DNA of 5,635 nucleotides from Gemmatimonadales bacterium (GCA_025924275.1 JAICEH010000145.1:1-5635), one strand, 5' to 3'; shown: positions 1 through 5,635, numbered from the stretch's first letter. Translations and numbers: made by a program. The notes: generated by a model from the sequence alone, not told the origin.

Positions 1-255
1 CCGGTCGTCGAGATCCACCCCGCCGACGCGGAGGCGCTGGGGATCGCCGAGGGAGCCACCGTCCGGCTGAGCAGCCGGCGCGGCTCGATCCTCATCGGCG
101 CGCGGCTGTCGCGCCGGCAGGCGCGGGGCCAGGTGTTCGTGCCATTCCACTTCCGCGAGGCCGCAGCCAACCTGCTCACCAACCCCGCGCTCGACCCCTA
201 CGCGAAGATCGCCAGCTTCAAGGTGAGCGCGGTCCGCCTCGAGCGGGCGGACTGA
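1..255 (+). CDS. Formate dehydrogenase-type molybdopterin oxidoreductase, alpha subunit, C-terminal fragment
   Basis: The gene enters from the left edge and ends at TGA 253-255, leaving 84 readable residues. They match the C-terminal molybdopterin-dinucleotide-binding domain (a double-psi beta-barrel-type fold) that closes the large subunit of Mo/W-bisMGD enzymes. Residues 4-18 carry the usual 'EIHPADAEALGIAEG' pattern, followed by a Ser-Ser-Arg-Arg-Gly turn (24-28). The segment 'VFVPFHF' (45-51) with Asn57, 'LTNPALDP' (59-66) and a closing 'KVSAVRLE' is typical of formate dehydrogenase alpha subunits (FdhA/FdhF-like) rather than nitrate or DMSO reductases. Such subunits oxidise formate to CO2 at a Mo-pterin site and pass electrons to Fe-S clusters, but the catalytic and Fe-S parts lie outside the window. 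The family call is firm. Formate as substrate is likely but unproven from the tail alone. The next gene starts 11 bases downstream, so co-transcription is possible. Confidence 0.85.
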   Translation, partial: PVVEIHPADAEALGIAEGATVRLSSRRGSILIGARLSRRQARGQVFVPFHFREAAANLLTNPALDPYAKIASFKVSAVRLERAD

Positions 256-266
256 GGCCCGCCGGG

Positions 267-1790
267 GTGAAGCGGACCCTGGCCCTCGCCGCCCTCCTCA
301 CCCTCCTCACGGCGGTCGAGTCCGCCCTCAGCGGCGAGCTGCTCAACAACGAGGCCCTCTACCTCTTCGCCGCCTGGAAGTGGTGGCGGCCCGAGTTCCT
401 GGCCCACGACTGGACCTTCGCGGTGCCGTGGCGGGAGCACGCCCTCTTCAACGCGACCGCGGGACTGCCGTCGCTCGTCCTGCCGTTCGCGGCCTTCAAG
501 TGGCTCCTGCGCCTCGCGGGGTGGTTCGCGGTCTACGCGGCGCTGCTCGGCCTCCTCCGCCGCCTGGCGGTGCCCTGGTGGGCCTCGGCGGCGGGCATCC
601 TGCTCTGGCAGGTGGGCGGCGAGGCGTTCGTCGGGGGCGAATGGGTGATCGGCGGAGCGGAGGCCAAGGTGCCGGCCTACGCCGCCCTCTGCCTGGCGCT
701 GTCGGCGTTCCTCGACCGGCGCCCGCTGCGGGGCGGGCTCCTGCTCGGCCTCTGCTTCAGCCTCCATCCCGCCGTCGGCGTCGGCGCCGGCTTCGGGGTG
801 GCCGCTGCCCTGCTCGCCGACCGGACCCCCTGGCGCGCGCTCGGGACGGCGGCGGGGGCGGCGCTGGTCACCGCGCTCCCCGGCCTGGCAGCCACGGCGG
901 GCGTGCGCCGCGGCGCGGGCGGGGCCGACGCCTGGGAGTTCCTGGTGCGCGCCCGGCTGCCGCACCACCTCGATCCCGCGCGCTTCGCTCCCGGGGGCTA
1001 TCTCGCCCTCGCCGTCTTCACCGGCCTGATGGCCCTCGCCTTCCGGTGGCGCCCCACGCGCGAGTCCCGGATGATCGCAGCCTTCGTGGCCGGCACCGGG
1101 GCGCTCTTCCTGGCGGGTCTGGTCGCCCGCGCCGCCGGGGCGTGGCCCTTCCTGCAGCTCTATCCGTTCCGCGCCTACCCGCTGGTCCTGCCGATGCTGG
1201 TGACCCCGCTCCTCCTGGCCGAGGCGGCCCGTCGCCGGGGGGACCCGGCGGGGCGTGGGCCGGTCCTCGCGGGCCTGGCGCTCGCGCTGGCCGTGCTCCT
1301 GGTGCAGCCGGCGCGGCTCCCGGGGCTCGGTCCCCGGAGGGGCGCGCGCTTGGTGGCGGTTCCGCTGACCCCGGCGGAGCGGTACCACCTGGCGAGGGCC
1401 GCGGCCTGGGTCGCCGACAGCGCGCCGCCCGAAGCGGTGGTCCTCGTCGCACCGGACTCGAAGCGCGCCTTCGTGGACTTCCGACGCGCCCTGGTGGTCA
1501 ACTGGCACGCCGTCCGGTACGATCGCTTCCCCGAATGGCGGCGCCGGATCGAGGCGCTGGCGGGACCGGTGCCGGCCGACGGGAGCGTCCCGGCGGCGGC
1601 CTTCGCCCGGCGGTTCAATGCGATCCCGCCCGATTCGATGGCGGCGCTGGGCGTGCGCTACGGCGCGACGCTCGTGGTGACCCGCGCGACGTATCCCTTC
1701 CCCGTGCGGTTCCGGGAAGGCGCCGTGGCGGTCTACGCCCTGCCCGCCTCCGCCCCCGATTCCCTGTCCTCCCCGCGGCGGCCACCGTAG
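267..1790 (+). CDS. Polytopic membrane protein, GT-C-like / DUF6798-type, function unknown
   Basis: This 507-residue protein begins at a GTG, chosen because TGAGG (253-257) lies nine bases upstream and no early in-frame ATG exists. Hydrophobic segments are visible at about residues 4-22, 64-98, 104-120, 135-149, 156-183, 190-212, 243-260, 270-290, 298-320 and 331-347, giving roughly ten membrane helices. A soluble domain of about 150 residues follows (360-507). Polar motifs sit between helices: 'NNEALYLF' (27-34), 'IGGAEAKVPAYA' (128-139), 'HPAVGVG' (167-173), 'PHHLDP' (232-237) and 'QLYPFRAYP' (297-305). From memory these resemble a bacterial family annotated as DUF6798, with a layout like GT-C glycosyltransferases: an acidic loop after the first helix, many helices, and a C-terminal extramembrane domain. 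No catalytic residue can be assigned with confidence. A role in lipid-linked sugar transfer is only inference. It lies between the formate dehydrogenase subunit and tdh, which gives no obvious functional clue. The last 15 residues are Pro/Ser-rich. Confidence 0.8.
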   Translation: MKRTLALAALLTLLTAVESALSGELLNNEALYLFAAWKWWRPEFLAHDWTFAVPWREHALFNATAGLPSLVLPFAAFKWLLRLAGWFAVYAALLGLLRRLAVPWWASAAGILLWQVGGEAFVGGEWVIGGAEAKVPAYAALCLALSAFLDRRPLRGGLLLGLCFSLHPAVGVGAGFGVAAALLADRTPWRALGTAAGAALVTALPGLAATAGVRRGAGGADAWEFLVRARLPHHLDPARFAPGGYLALAVFTGLMALAFRWRPTRESRMIAAFVAGTGALFLAGLVARAAGAWPFLQLYPFRAYPLVLPMLVTPLLLAEAARRRGDPAGRGPVLAGLALALAVLLVQPARLPGLGPRRGARLVAVPLTPAERYHLARAAAWVADSAPPEAVVLVAPDSKRAFVDFRRALVVNWHAVRYDRFPEWRRRIEALAGPVPADGSVPAAAFARRFNAIPPDSMAALGVRYGATLVVTRATYPFPVRFREGAVAVYALPASAPDSLSSPRRPP

Positions 1791-1822
1791 ATTTCGCCGC
1801 CCTCGAACCCCGATTCGATTCC

Positions 1823-2866
1823 ATGCGCGCTCTGGTGAAACCGGGCCCCGGTCCGGGAATGGTCGTGCGCGAGGTGCCCGAGCCCCCGGTCGGGCCGTCG
1901 GACGTCCTCATCCGCGTGCAGTACGCCGGCGTCTGCGGCACCGACCTCCACATCTGGGAATGGGACGCCTGGGCCAGCGGCCGGCTCCGGCCGCCGGTGA
2001 CCATCGGCCACGAGTTCGCCGGCGAGATCGTCCGGCTGGGCCCCGAGGCCGAGGCGTCGGGCCTCCTGGCGGTCGGGGACCGCGTGACGGCCGAAGGCCA
2101 CATCATCTGCGGCCACTGCCTGCAGTGCCGGATCGGGCTGGGCCACCTTTGCCGGCGCACGCAGATCATCGGCGTGGACCGCGACGGGGCCTTCGCCGAC
2201 TACATCGCGATGCCCGCCTCCAACGTGATCCGGCTCGACGGGATCCCGACCGAGATCGGCGCCATCATGGACCCGCTGGGGAACGCGGTCCACACGGTGC
2301 TGGAAGGGGGCGGCGTCCCGGGCAGCGCGGTCTTCGTCCTGGGCGCCGGCCCGATCGGCTGCTTCGCCGTGGGCGTGGCACGGGCCGCGGGGGCCTCGCT
2401 GGTGGTGGCGAGCGACCTCAACCCCACCCGCCTCGAGCTCGCACGGCGGATGGGCGCGCACGTCACGCTCAATCCCGCCACCGACGACGTGGTGGCCCGG
2501 GTGCACGAGCTCACCGGGGGCGACGGCGCCGACCTCGTCTGCGAGATGAGCGGCCACCCCGCGGGCCACGCACAGGCCTTCGCAGCCGCCCGGCTGGGCG
2601 GCCGGGTGAACCTGCTCGGGACGCCCAGCCGGACCACCGAGGTGGACCTCGCCCGGGACGTGATCTTCAAGGGGCTCACGCTCTACGGCGTCACCGGCCG
2701 CAAGATGTACGAGACCTGGCTCCAGATGCTCCGGCTCCTCCGCGCCGGCCAGCTCGACCCCTCGCCGGTGATCACCCACCGCTTCCCCCTCGAGGCCATC
2801 GCCGACGCCATCGCCGTCATCAAGGATGGCCGGGCGGGCAAGGTCATCCTGGAGATCGCCCGATGA
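1823..2866 (+). CDS. tdh: L-threonine 3-dehydrogenase
   Basis: A 347-residue zinc-dependent medium-chain dehydrogenase that oxidises L-threonine with NAD+ to 2-amino-3-ketobutyrate in the cytoplasm. The length is close to E. coli Tdh (341). The catalytic zinc region is present: Cys38 in 'VCGTDLH' and His63-Glu64 in 'GHEFAGE'. The structural zinc site has Cys96, Cys99, Cys102 and Cys110 with the expected 2-2-7 spacing. The Rossmann glycine motif is 'GAGPIG' (174-179), and Asp198 at the end of the second strand favours NAD over NADP. The segments 'HIWEWDAW' (43-50) and 'DPLGNAVHT' (150-158) are hallmarks of Tdh rather than sorbitol or general alcohol dehydrogenases. The start 'MRALVKP' aligns with known Tdh starts, but no Shine-Dalgarno sequence is visible before it. 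The frame stays open far upstream, which is a GC artefact. The next gene, kbl, overlaps by four bases and encodes the following pathway step, which strengthens the call. Confidence 0.95.
   Translation: MRALVKPGPGPGMVVREVPEPPVGPSDVLIRVQYAGVCGTDLHIWEWDAWASGRLRPPVTIGHEFAGEIVRLGPEAEASGLLAVGDRVTAEGHIICGHCLQCRIGLGHLCRRTQIIGVDRDGAFADYIAMPASNVIRLDGIPTEIGAIMDPLGNAVHTVLEGGGVPGSAVFVLGAGPIGCFAVGVARAAGASLVVASDLNPTRLELARRMGAHVTLNPATDDVVARVHELTGGDGADLVCEMSGHPAGHAQAFAAARLGGRVNLLGTPSRTTEVDLARDVIFKGLTLYGVTGRKMYETWLQMLRLLRAGQLDPSPVITHRFPLEAIADAIAVIKDGRAGKVILEIAR
2851..2854 (+). promoter_or_regulatory. Ribosome binding site of kbl
   Basis: GGAG lies inside the last codons of tdh, eight bases before the kbl ATG at 2863. 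Together with the ATGA stop/start overlap it supports this start and suggests translational coupling. Confidence 0.6.
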
Positions 2867-4062
2867 ACGACGTCCTCGAGTCCCGTCTCCGCGCGGACCT
2901 CGACGCCTTCCGCCGGGACGGCGTGTACAAGCGCCTGAACTGGCTCGACAGCCCGCAGGCGGCACGGGTGCGGATGGAGGGGCGGGGCGAGGTCATCATC
3001 CTCTCCTCCAACAACTACCTCGGGCTCTGTGACGAGCCCGCGGTGGTCCAGGCCGGCAAGGACGCCCTCGACCGGTTCGGCGCCGGCACCGGCTCGGTCC
3101 GGTTCATCTGCGGCACGTTCACCGTGCACCGGGAGCTGGAACGGGCGTGCGCGGAGCTGGTGGGGACCGCGGCGTCGCTCAGCTTCGTGAGCTGCTGGAA
3201 CGCGAACGAAGCCCTCCCCGCGACGGTCCTCACCGAGGACGACCTGGTCCTGAGCGACCAGCTCAACCACGCCTCGATCATCGACGGCATCCGGCTGGCC
3301 AAGGCCATCACCCGGTGCCAGACCGGCGTCTACCGCCACGGCGACCTCGATGACCTGCGCGCCCGGCTCCGCGCCGCCCCGGACCGGAAGGTCAGGATGG
3401 TGATCACCGACGGGATCTTCTCGATGGAGGGCTCCATCGCCCGACTGCCCGAGCTGGCTCAGCTCTGCCGGGAGGAGGGCGCGGTGCTGGTGGTGGACGA
3501 CTCGCACGCCACGGGGGTGCTCGGCGCCACGGGCCGCGGCACGGCGGAGCACTTCGGCATGGTGGGGGAGGTCGACGTCATCACCTCCACCCTGGGCAAG
3601 GCGCTGGGCGGCGCCGCCGGCGGCTTCGTCGCGGGCTCCGAGGCGGTTTGCGACTACCTCACGCAACGTGCGCGCCCGCAGCTCTTCTCCAATGCCCTCC
3701 CCCCGACGGTCGCCGCGAGTGCCCTCGCCAGCGTCCGATTCGTGCAGGCCCACCCCGAGCGGGTCGCCGCGCTCCACGCGAACGCCCGGTACTTCCGGGG
3801 CCGGCTGGAGGAGGCCGGTTTCCGCCCGCTTCCGGGCGAAACGCCCATCATCCCGGTGATCGTGGGGGAGACTGCCGCGGCCATCCGGATGTCGGAAATG
3901 CTGCTCGAGGAGGGGGTTTTCGTCACCGGGTTCGGCTTCCCGGTGGTGCCCCAGGGCGAGGCACGGGTGCGCTGCCAGGTCTCGGCGGCCCATTCCCGCG
4001 AGGACCTGGACCAGGCCCTCGCCGCCTTCCGGACGGTCGGCCGAAAGCTCGGCCTGGCCTGA
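2863..4062 (+). CDS. kbl: 2-amino-3-ketobutyrate CoA ligase (glycine C-acetyltransferase)
   Basis: A 399-residue PLP enzyme of the alpha-oxoamine synthase family, almost the same length as E. coli Kbl (398). It uses CoA to cleave 2-amino-3-ketobutyrate, the product of Tdh, into glycine and acetyl-CoA. Visible landmarks are the N-terminal 'LSSNNYLGL' (47-55), 'RFICGT' (80-85), and 'SCWNAN' (110-115) near the cofactor. 'DQLNHASIIDG' (132-142) has His136 expected to stack on the PLP ring. 'DDSHATG' (212-218) has Asp212 for the pyridine nitrogen and His215. 'STLGKALGG' (242-250) has Lys246 as the Schiff-base lysine. Related enzymes (BioF, 5-aminolevulinate synthase, serine palmitoyltransferase) share this core, so the Kbl call rests on 'RFICGT', the length and the overlapping tdh. 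ATG 2863 overlaps the tdh stop as ATGA and has GGAG eight bases upstream. The protein is complete with no missing key residue. Confidence 0.95.
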   Translation: MNDVLESRLRADLDAFRRDGVYKRLNWLDSPQAARVRMEGRGEVIILSSNNYLGLCDEPAVVQAGKDALDRFGAGTGSVRFICGTFTVHRELERACAELVGTAASLSFVSCWNANEALPATVLTEDDLVLSDQLNHASIIDGIRLAKAITRCQTGVYRHGDLDDLRARLRAAPDRKVRMVITDGIFSMEGSIARLPELAQLCREEGAVLVVDDSHATGVLGATGRGTAEHFGMVGEVDVITSTLGKALGGAAGGFVAGSEAVCDYLTQRARPQLFSNALPPTVAASALASVRFVQAHPERVAALHANARYFRGRLEEAGFRPLPGETPIIPVIVGETAAAIRMSEMLLEEGVFVTGFGFPVVPQGEARVRCQVSAAHSREDLDQALAAFRTVGRKLGLA

Positions 4063-4068
4063 GGTTGC

Positions 4069-4104
4069 GGGGCCGGCCCCCGGCCGGCGCCGGGACCCGG
4101 CGTC
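4069..4104 (+). terminator. GC-rich hairpins after kbl, possible terminator
   Basis: Two overlapping hairpins begin about ten bases after the kbl stop. One pairs GGCCGG (4071-4076) with CCGGCC (4080-4085) around a three-base loop. The other pairs 4086-4092 with 4098-4104, seven pairs including one G-U, around a five-base loop. They share a few bases and so exclude each other. No T-run follows, so this is not a classic intrinsic terminator, and in DNA this GC-rich some pairing is expected by chance. Confidence 0.3.
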
Positions 4105-4133
4105 TCGCCAGATGGCACGGGAATTCCTATTAT
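4105..4133 (+). promoter_or_regulatory. Putative sigma-70-type promoter of the barrel-protein gene
   Basis: TCGCCA (4105-4110, four of six matches to TTGACA) and TATTAT (4128-4133, five of six matches to TATAAT) are separated by exactly 17 bases. The -10 box lies in a short AT-rich patch, GAATTCCTATTATTC, that stands out in otherwise very GC-rich DNA. It would start a transcript near 4140 with a leader of about 50 bases before the ATG at 4190. The site is predicted by eye only. Confidence 0.5.
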
Positions 4134-4177
4134 TCGGGCGGACGGCCCCAGCACTGCGGGGACACTGTTACCACACC

Positions 4178-4182
4178 GGAGG
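4178..4182 (+). promoter_or_regulatory. Strong ribosome binding site deciding the start at 4190
   Basis: A perfect GGAGG seven bases before ATG 4190 selects that codon over the in-frame upstream ATG at 4112. The upstream ATG would put 26 residues in front of the signal peptide and would lie upstream of the likely transcription start. Confidence 0.8.
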
Positions 4183-4189
4183 CCATTCC

Positions 4190-4846
4190 ATGCGTTACCC
4201 GGCCCGAGCCCTCGGCCTGGTCCTGTTCCTCGCTTCGGCCCTGCCCGCCACCCTGGCGGCGCAGTCGTCGGCGGACGCGTTCAGGTGGTACTTCGGCGGC
4301 GACGCCGGCGCGCTGGTGTTCGAGACTCCGACGCAGACCAGCGGGGGGATCCCCGCCTTCGGCGGCCACATCCTCGTGATGTCGCGCCGGGTCGGCCTGC
4401 AGCTCGGCTACGAGACCGGCTGGGGCGACAACGAGACCACCGCGTATCCCGACGCCACGGTGCTTGGCGGCGCGCGTTCGGTCACCTTCGACCGGACCAA
4501 CCGGATCTACGGGACGATGGTGGCCTACCCGGTCCGGTGGAACTTCGAGCCCTACCTCGGCCTGGGCTACGGCATCTCGTGGCTGAGCGGGTTGGAGGTC
4601 GCCGGCCCCTTCGCCAATCTCGATGACCAGCAGGCCGCGATGGACGAAGCGGAGGACCGCGGCAGCCAGGGCTTCGGCCACTTCATGGCCGGGGCGCAGA
4701 TCCGGGCGGGCAGCTTCGTGCTCTTCGGGCAGTGGATGGTCACGACCGGCGAGTCGGGCGCGCTGCTGACGGGCGCGACGCATTCCGTGATGGGCGGCGC
4801 GCGGGTGAACCTCGGTTCCGCGCGCGAGGACTACGACATCCGCTGA
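4190..4846 (+). CDS. Predicted secreted outer-membrane beta-barrel protein, unknown function
   Basis: A 218-residue protein with a clear Sec signal peptide: a charged start (Arg2, Arg6), a hydrophobic core (about 7-20) and likely cleavage after Ala24 in 'TLAAQ'. The mature part of about 194 residues has alternating polar/hydrophobic, Gly- and aromatic-rich stretches typical of small outer-membrane barrels. Examples are 'FRWYFGGDAGALVF' near the mature start, 'VGLQLGYETGW', 'FEPYLGLGYGISWLSG', 'GHFMAGAQIRAG' and the closing 'SVMGGARVNLG'. The repeated GLGYG/GGARV-type strands resemble OmpA-like or OmpW-like eight-stranded barrels. The protein ends in Asp-Ile-Arg, not the terminal Phe common in proteobacterial barrels. 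An acidic stretch at about 144-158 (Asp-Asp-Gln through Asp-Arg) is probably a loop. It appears to have its own promoter and a strong ribosome site, so it is likely a separate, well-expressed unit. Its 3' end overlaps the convergent glycosylase gene by 16 bases. No specific function can be assigned. Confidence 0.8.
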   Translation: MRYPARALGLVLFLASALPATLAAQSSADAFRWYFGGDAGALVFETPTQTSGGIPAFGGHILVMSRRVGLQLGYETGWGDNETTAYPDATVLGGARSVTFDRTNRIYGTMVAYPVRWNFEPYLGLGYGISWLSGLEVAGPFANLDDQQAAMDEAEDRGSQGFGHFMAGAQIRAGSFVLFGQWMVTTGESGALLTGATHSVMGGARVNLGSAREDYDIR

Positions 4847-5454
4847 ACCTGCGAGCGCCGGGACGCCCAGCGCGTCCCGGCCTCCGCGAACCGGAGGGGC
4901 CAGTCCGCCGCACGGGTGATCCCGATCCGCGGCGTCGCCTCCACCCGGCCCGCCTCGACCGCCTCCCCTTCCGCCAGCCAGAGTCCGGTCGCCCGCGCCG
5001 CCGCGCGACCGTCCACCGCGCGCGTGATCGCCAGCGCCTGGGCCAGGCGTCCCGGACCGGCGCAGAGCACGCGCTCGGGCACGTCGCCCCGTCGGCCGTG
5101 CATCAGCTCCAGGCCGGCCACCGGCTCGAGGGCCCGGAGCAGCACCGCGCCCCCCTCGTCCGCGGGGGCGGTGACCAGGTTCACGCACCAGTGCAGCCCG
5201 TAGGAGCGGTAGACGTACCAGGTGCCCGCCGGGCCGAACAGGGCCGCGTTCCGCGCGGTCCGGCGGAGTCGCCACGCGTGGGAGGCAGGATCGGCCCCGC
5301 CGAGATAGGCCTCGGTCTCCACGATGCGGCCGGCGGTCAGCCCGCCGCCGAGGCGGGAAACGAGCACCCGGCCGAGGAGGTCCTGGGCGACCTCCGCGAC
5401 CGGGCGCTGGAAGAACGAGACGGGCAGTGCTGCCGCCCGTTCCGGCCGGCTCAC
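4831..5454 (-). CDS. 3-methyladenine DNA glycosylase, AAG/MPG family
   Basis: A 207-residue base-excision repair enzyme that removes alkylated purines such as 3-methyladenine by cutting the N-glycosidic bond. The length is normal for bacterial members. By comparison with human AAG, Glu48 in 'VETEAY' is the catalytic glutamate (human Glu125). Tyr50 and His59 match the pocket residues Tyr127 and His136, with identical spacing. Tyr85 in 'YVYRSYG' matches the DNA-intercalating Tyr162, Asn92 matches Asn169, and Arg107 in 'LLRALEP' matches Arg182. 'CAGPGRLAQALAI' (131-143) is the usual late motif. All key residues are present, so it should be active. The GTG start is chosen because it overlaps the upstream gene's stop as GTGA and gives a normal N-terminus. 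AAGGA abuts the start too closely to be an ideal ribosome site, so re-initiation after the upstream gene is likely. It converges on the barrel-protein gene. Confidence 0.95.
   Translation of the reverse strand: MSRPERAAALPVSFFQRPVAEVAQDLLGRVLVSRLGGGLTAGRIVETEAYLGGADPASHAWRLRRTARNAALFGPAGTWYVYRSYGLHWCVNLVTAPADEGGAVLLRALEPVAGLELMHGRRGDVPERVLCAGPGRLAQALAITRAVDGRAAARATGLWLAEGEAVEAGRVEATPRIGITRAADWPLRFAEAGTRWASRRSQVQRMS
4857..4881. terminator. Perfect 10-bp inverted repeat at the convergent gene end
   Basis: GCCGGGACGC (4857-4866) and GCGTCCCGGC (4872-4881) form a perfect stem around the loop CCAGC, starting 11 bases after the barrel-protein stop. The position fits a terminator for that transcript. 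No T-run follows on the plus strand. On the minus strand it lies inside the glycosylase coding sequence (codons 192-200), so codon and protein constraints could also have produced it. Confidence 0.4.
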
Positions 5455-5635
5455 TCCTTGGCGGTGCTCGCGGCCTTCTTGGCGCGCTTCGCACCCGCAG
5501 GCCGTGCCGGCTTCCCGCTGCCGCGCGGCTTCTTCGCCTTCTCCGCCTCGGGAGCGGACGCGGGCGCGGGTGCCGCCTTCGCGCTGGCGCGCCGCTTCCT
5601 CGCCGGGGCCTCGGCGGCCGGCGGGGCGGCGACCG
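5451..5635 (-). CDS. Lys/Ala/Pro-rich C-terminal tail of an unidentified protein, partial
   Basis: On the minus strand an open frame enters from the right edge and ends at TGA (5453-5451), leaving 60 readable residues. They are almost entirely Ala, Lys, Arg and Pro, with short basic clusters such as 'ARKRRASAKAA' near the left end of the fragment, 'EKAKKPRGSGK' in the middle and 'GAKRAKKAASTAKE' at the end. Lysines are nearly all AAG. Tails like this are intrinsically disordered and usually bind nucleic acid. They occur on bacterial histone H1-like proteins, some HU proteins, topoisomerase I and other DNA or RNA enzymes. The body of the protein is outside the window, so no identity is given. 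The stop overlaps the GTG start of the DNA glycosylase gene, which suggests one operon and would suit a DNA-related role. That link is inference only. Confidence 0.75.
   Translation of the reverse strand, partial: VAAPPAAEAPARKRRASAKAAPAPASAPEAEKAKKPRGSGKPARPAGAKRAKKAASTAKE

Noticed and set aside
198..1508. 436-codon open frame on the minus strand
   Set aside because: It is antisense to the membrane-protein gene, with Arg/Glu/Gly-rich sequence and no recognisable domain; the plus-strand frame shows coherent membrane helices.
1765..1793. Possible promoter for tdh with TAGATT as the -10 box
   Set aside because: The -10 box matches only four of six positions, and the hexamer 17 bases upstream (TGTCCT) matches only two of six.
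380..1822. Long in-frame extension of the tdh reading frame upstream through the membrane-protein gene
   Set aside because: The extension is Arg/Pro/Gly-rich low-complexity sequence typical of a shifted frame in GC-rich DNA, and Tdh homologues start at the MRALVKP position.
2683..3993. Long minus-strand open frame antisense to kbl
   Set aside because: Its composition is that of a GC-driven shadow, and kbl on the opposite strand has every family motif.
1..4062. A functional formate/threonine/glycine one-carbon operon
   Set aside because: Glycine cleavage can link to formate through folate, but no folate or glycine-cleavage gene is present and the membrane protein intervenes, so the idea rests on proximity alone.
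4112..4189. Upstream ATG of the barrel-protein frame, adding 26 residues
   Set aside because: It would bury the signal peptide, lacks a ribosome site and overlaps the putative promoter; ATG 4190 has GGAGG seven bases upstream.
4130..5494. 454-codon minus-strand open frame across the barrel gene and glycosylase gene
   Set aside because: It covers two well-supported genes in other frames and is Gly/Arg/Pro-rich with no domain.
1..5635. Mobile elements, CRISPR arrays, tRNA or rRNA genes
   Set aside because: I saw no spaced direct repeats, transposase or integrase motifs, or tRNA-like cloverleaf; the non-coding gaps are short and explained.

Overview
This window is very GC-rich bacterial DNA, with the GC bias strong enough to open long shadow reading frames on both strands. 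It carries five complete genes and two genes cut by the window edges. Gene content (a molybdenum formate dehydrogenase-type subunit, the Tdh/Kbl threonine pathway and an outer-membrane beta-barrel protein) points to a free-living Gram-negative-type bacterium. The signal peptide of the barrel protein ends in Leu-Ala-Ala-Gln, a style I associate with Gemmatimonadota. That phylum is a guess from style and GC content, not something the sequence proves.

Positions 1-2866 and on to 4062 form a tightly packed plus-strand run. First comes the last 84 residues of a formate dehydrogenase-type molybdopterin oxidoreductase (1-255). Eleven bases later a GTG-started polytopic membrane protein begins (267-1790), resembling GT-C-like/DUF6798-type proteins. 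After 32 bases comes tdh, L-threonine 3-dehydrogenase (1823-2866). Its TGA overlaps the ATG of kbl, 2-amino-3-ketobutyrate CoA ligase (2863-4062). Tdh oxidises threonine with NAD+, and Kbl splits the unstable product with CoA into glycine and acetyl-CoA. The overlap fits coupled synthesis of the two enzymes.

The 127-base gap at 4063-4189 holds GC-rich hairpins just after kbl, then a plausible sigma-70-type promoter and a strong GGAGG ribosome site. These lead into a secreted outer-membrane-type protein of 218 residues (4190-4846).

The right end runs on the minus strand. A protein with a lysine/alanine/proline-rich tail enters from beyond the window edge and stops at 5451. Its TGA overlaps the GTG start of a 3-methyladenine DNA glycosylase of the AAG/MPG family (4831-5454). 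This glycosylase converges on the barrel-protein gene, and the two overlap by 16 bases at their 3' ends. A perfect 10-bp inverted repeat sits just past the barrel gene's stop, inside the glycosylase coding sequence.

Nothing here looks like a mobile element, CRISPR array, RNA gene or clearly new system. The most interesting points are the poorly characterised membrane protein, the two overlapping start/stop junctions, and the terminator-like hairpin embedded in a conserved coding stretch.
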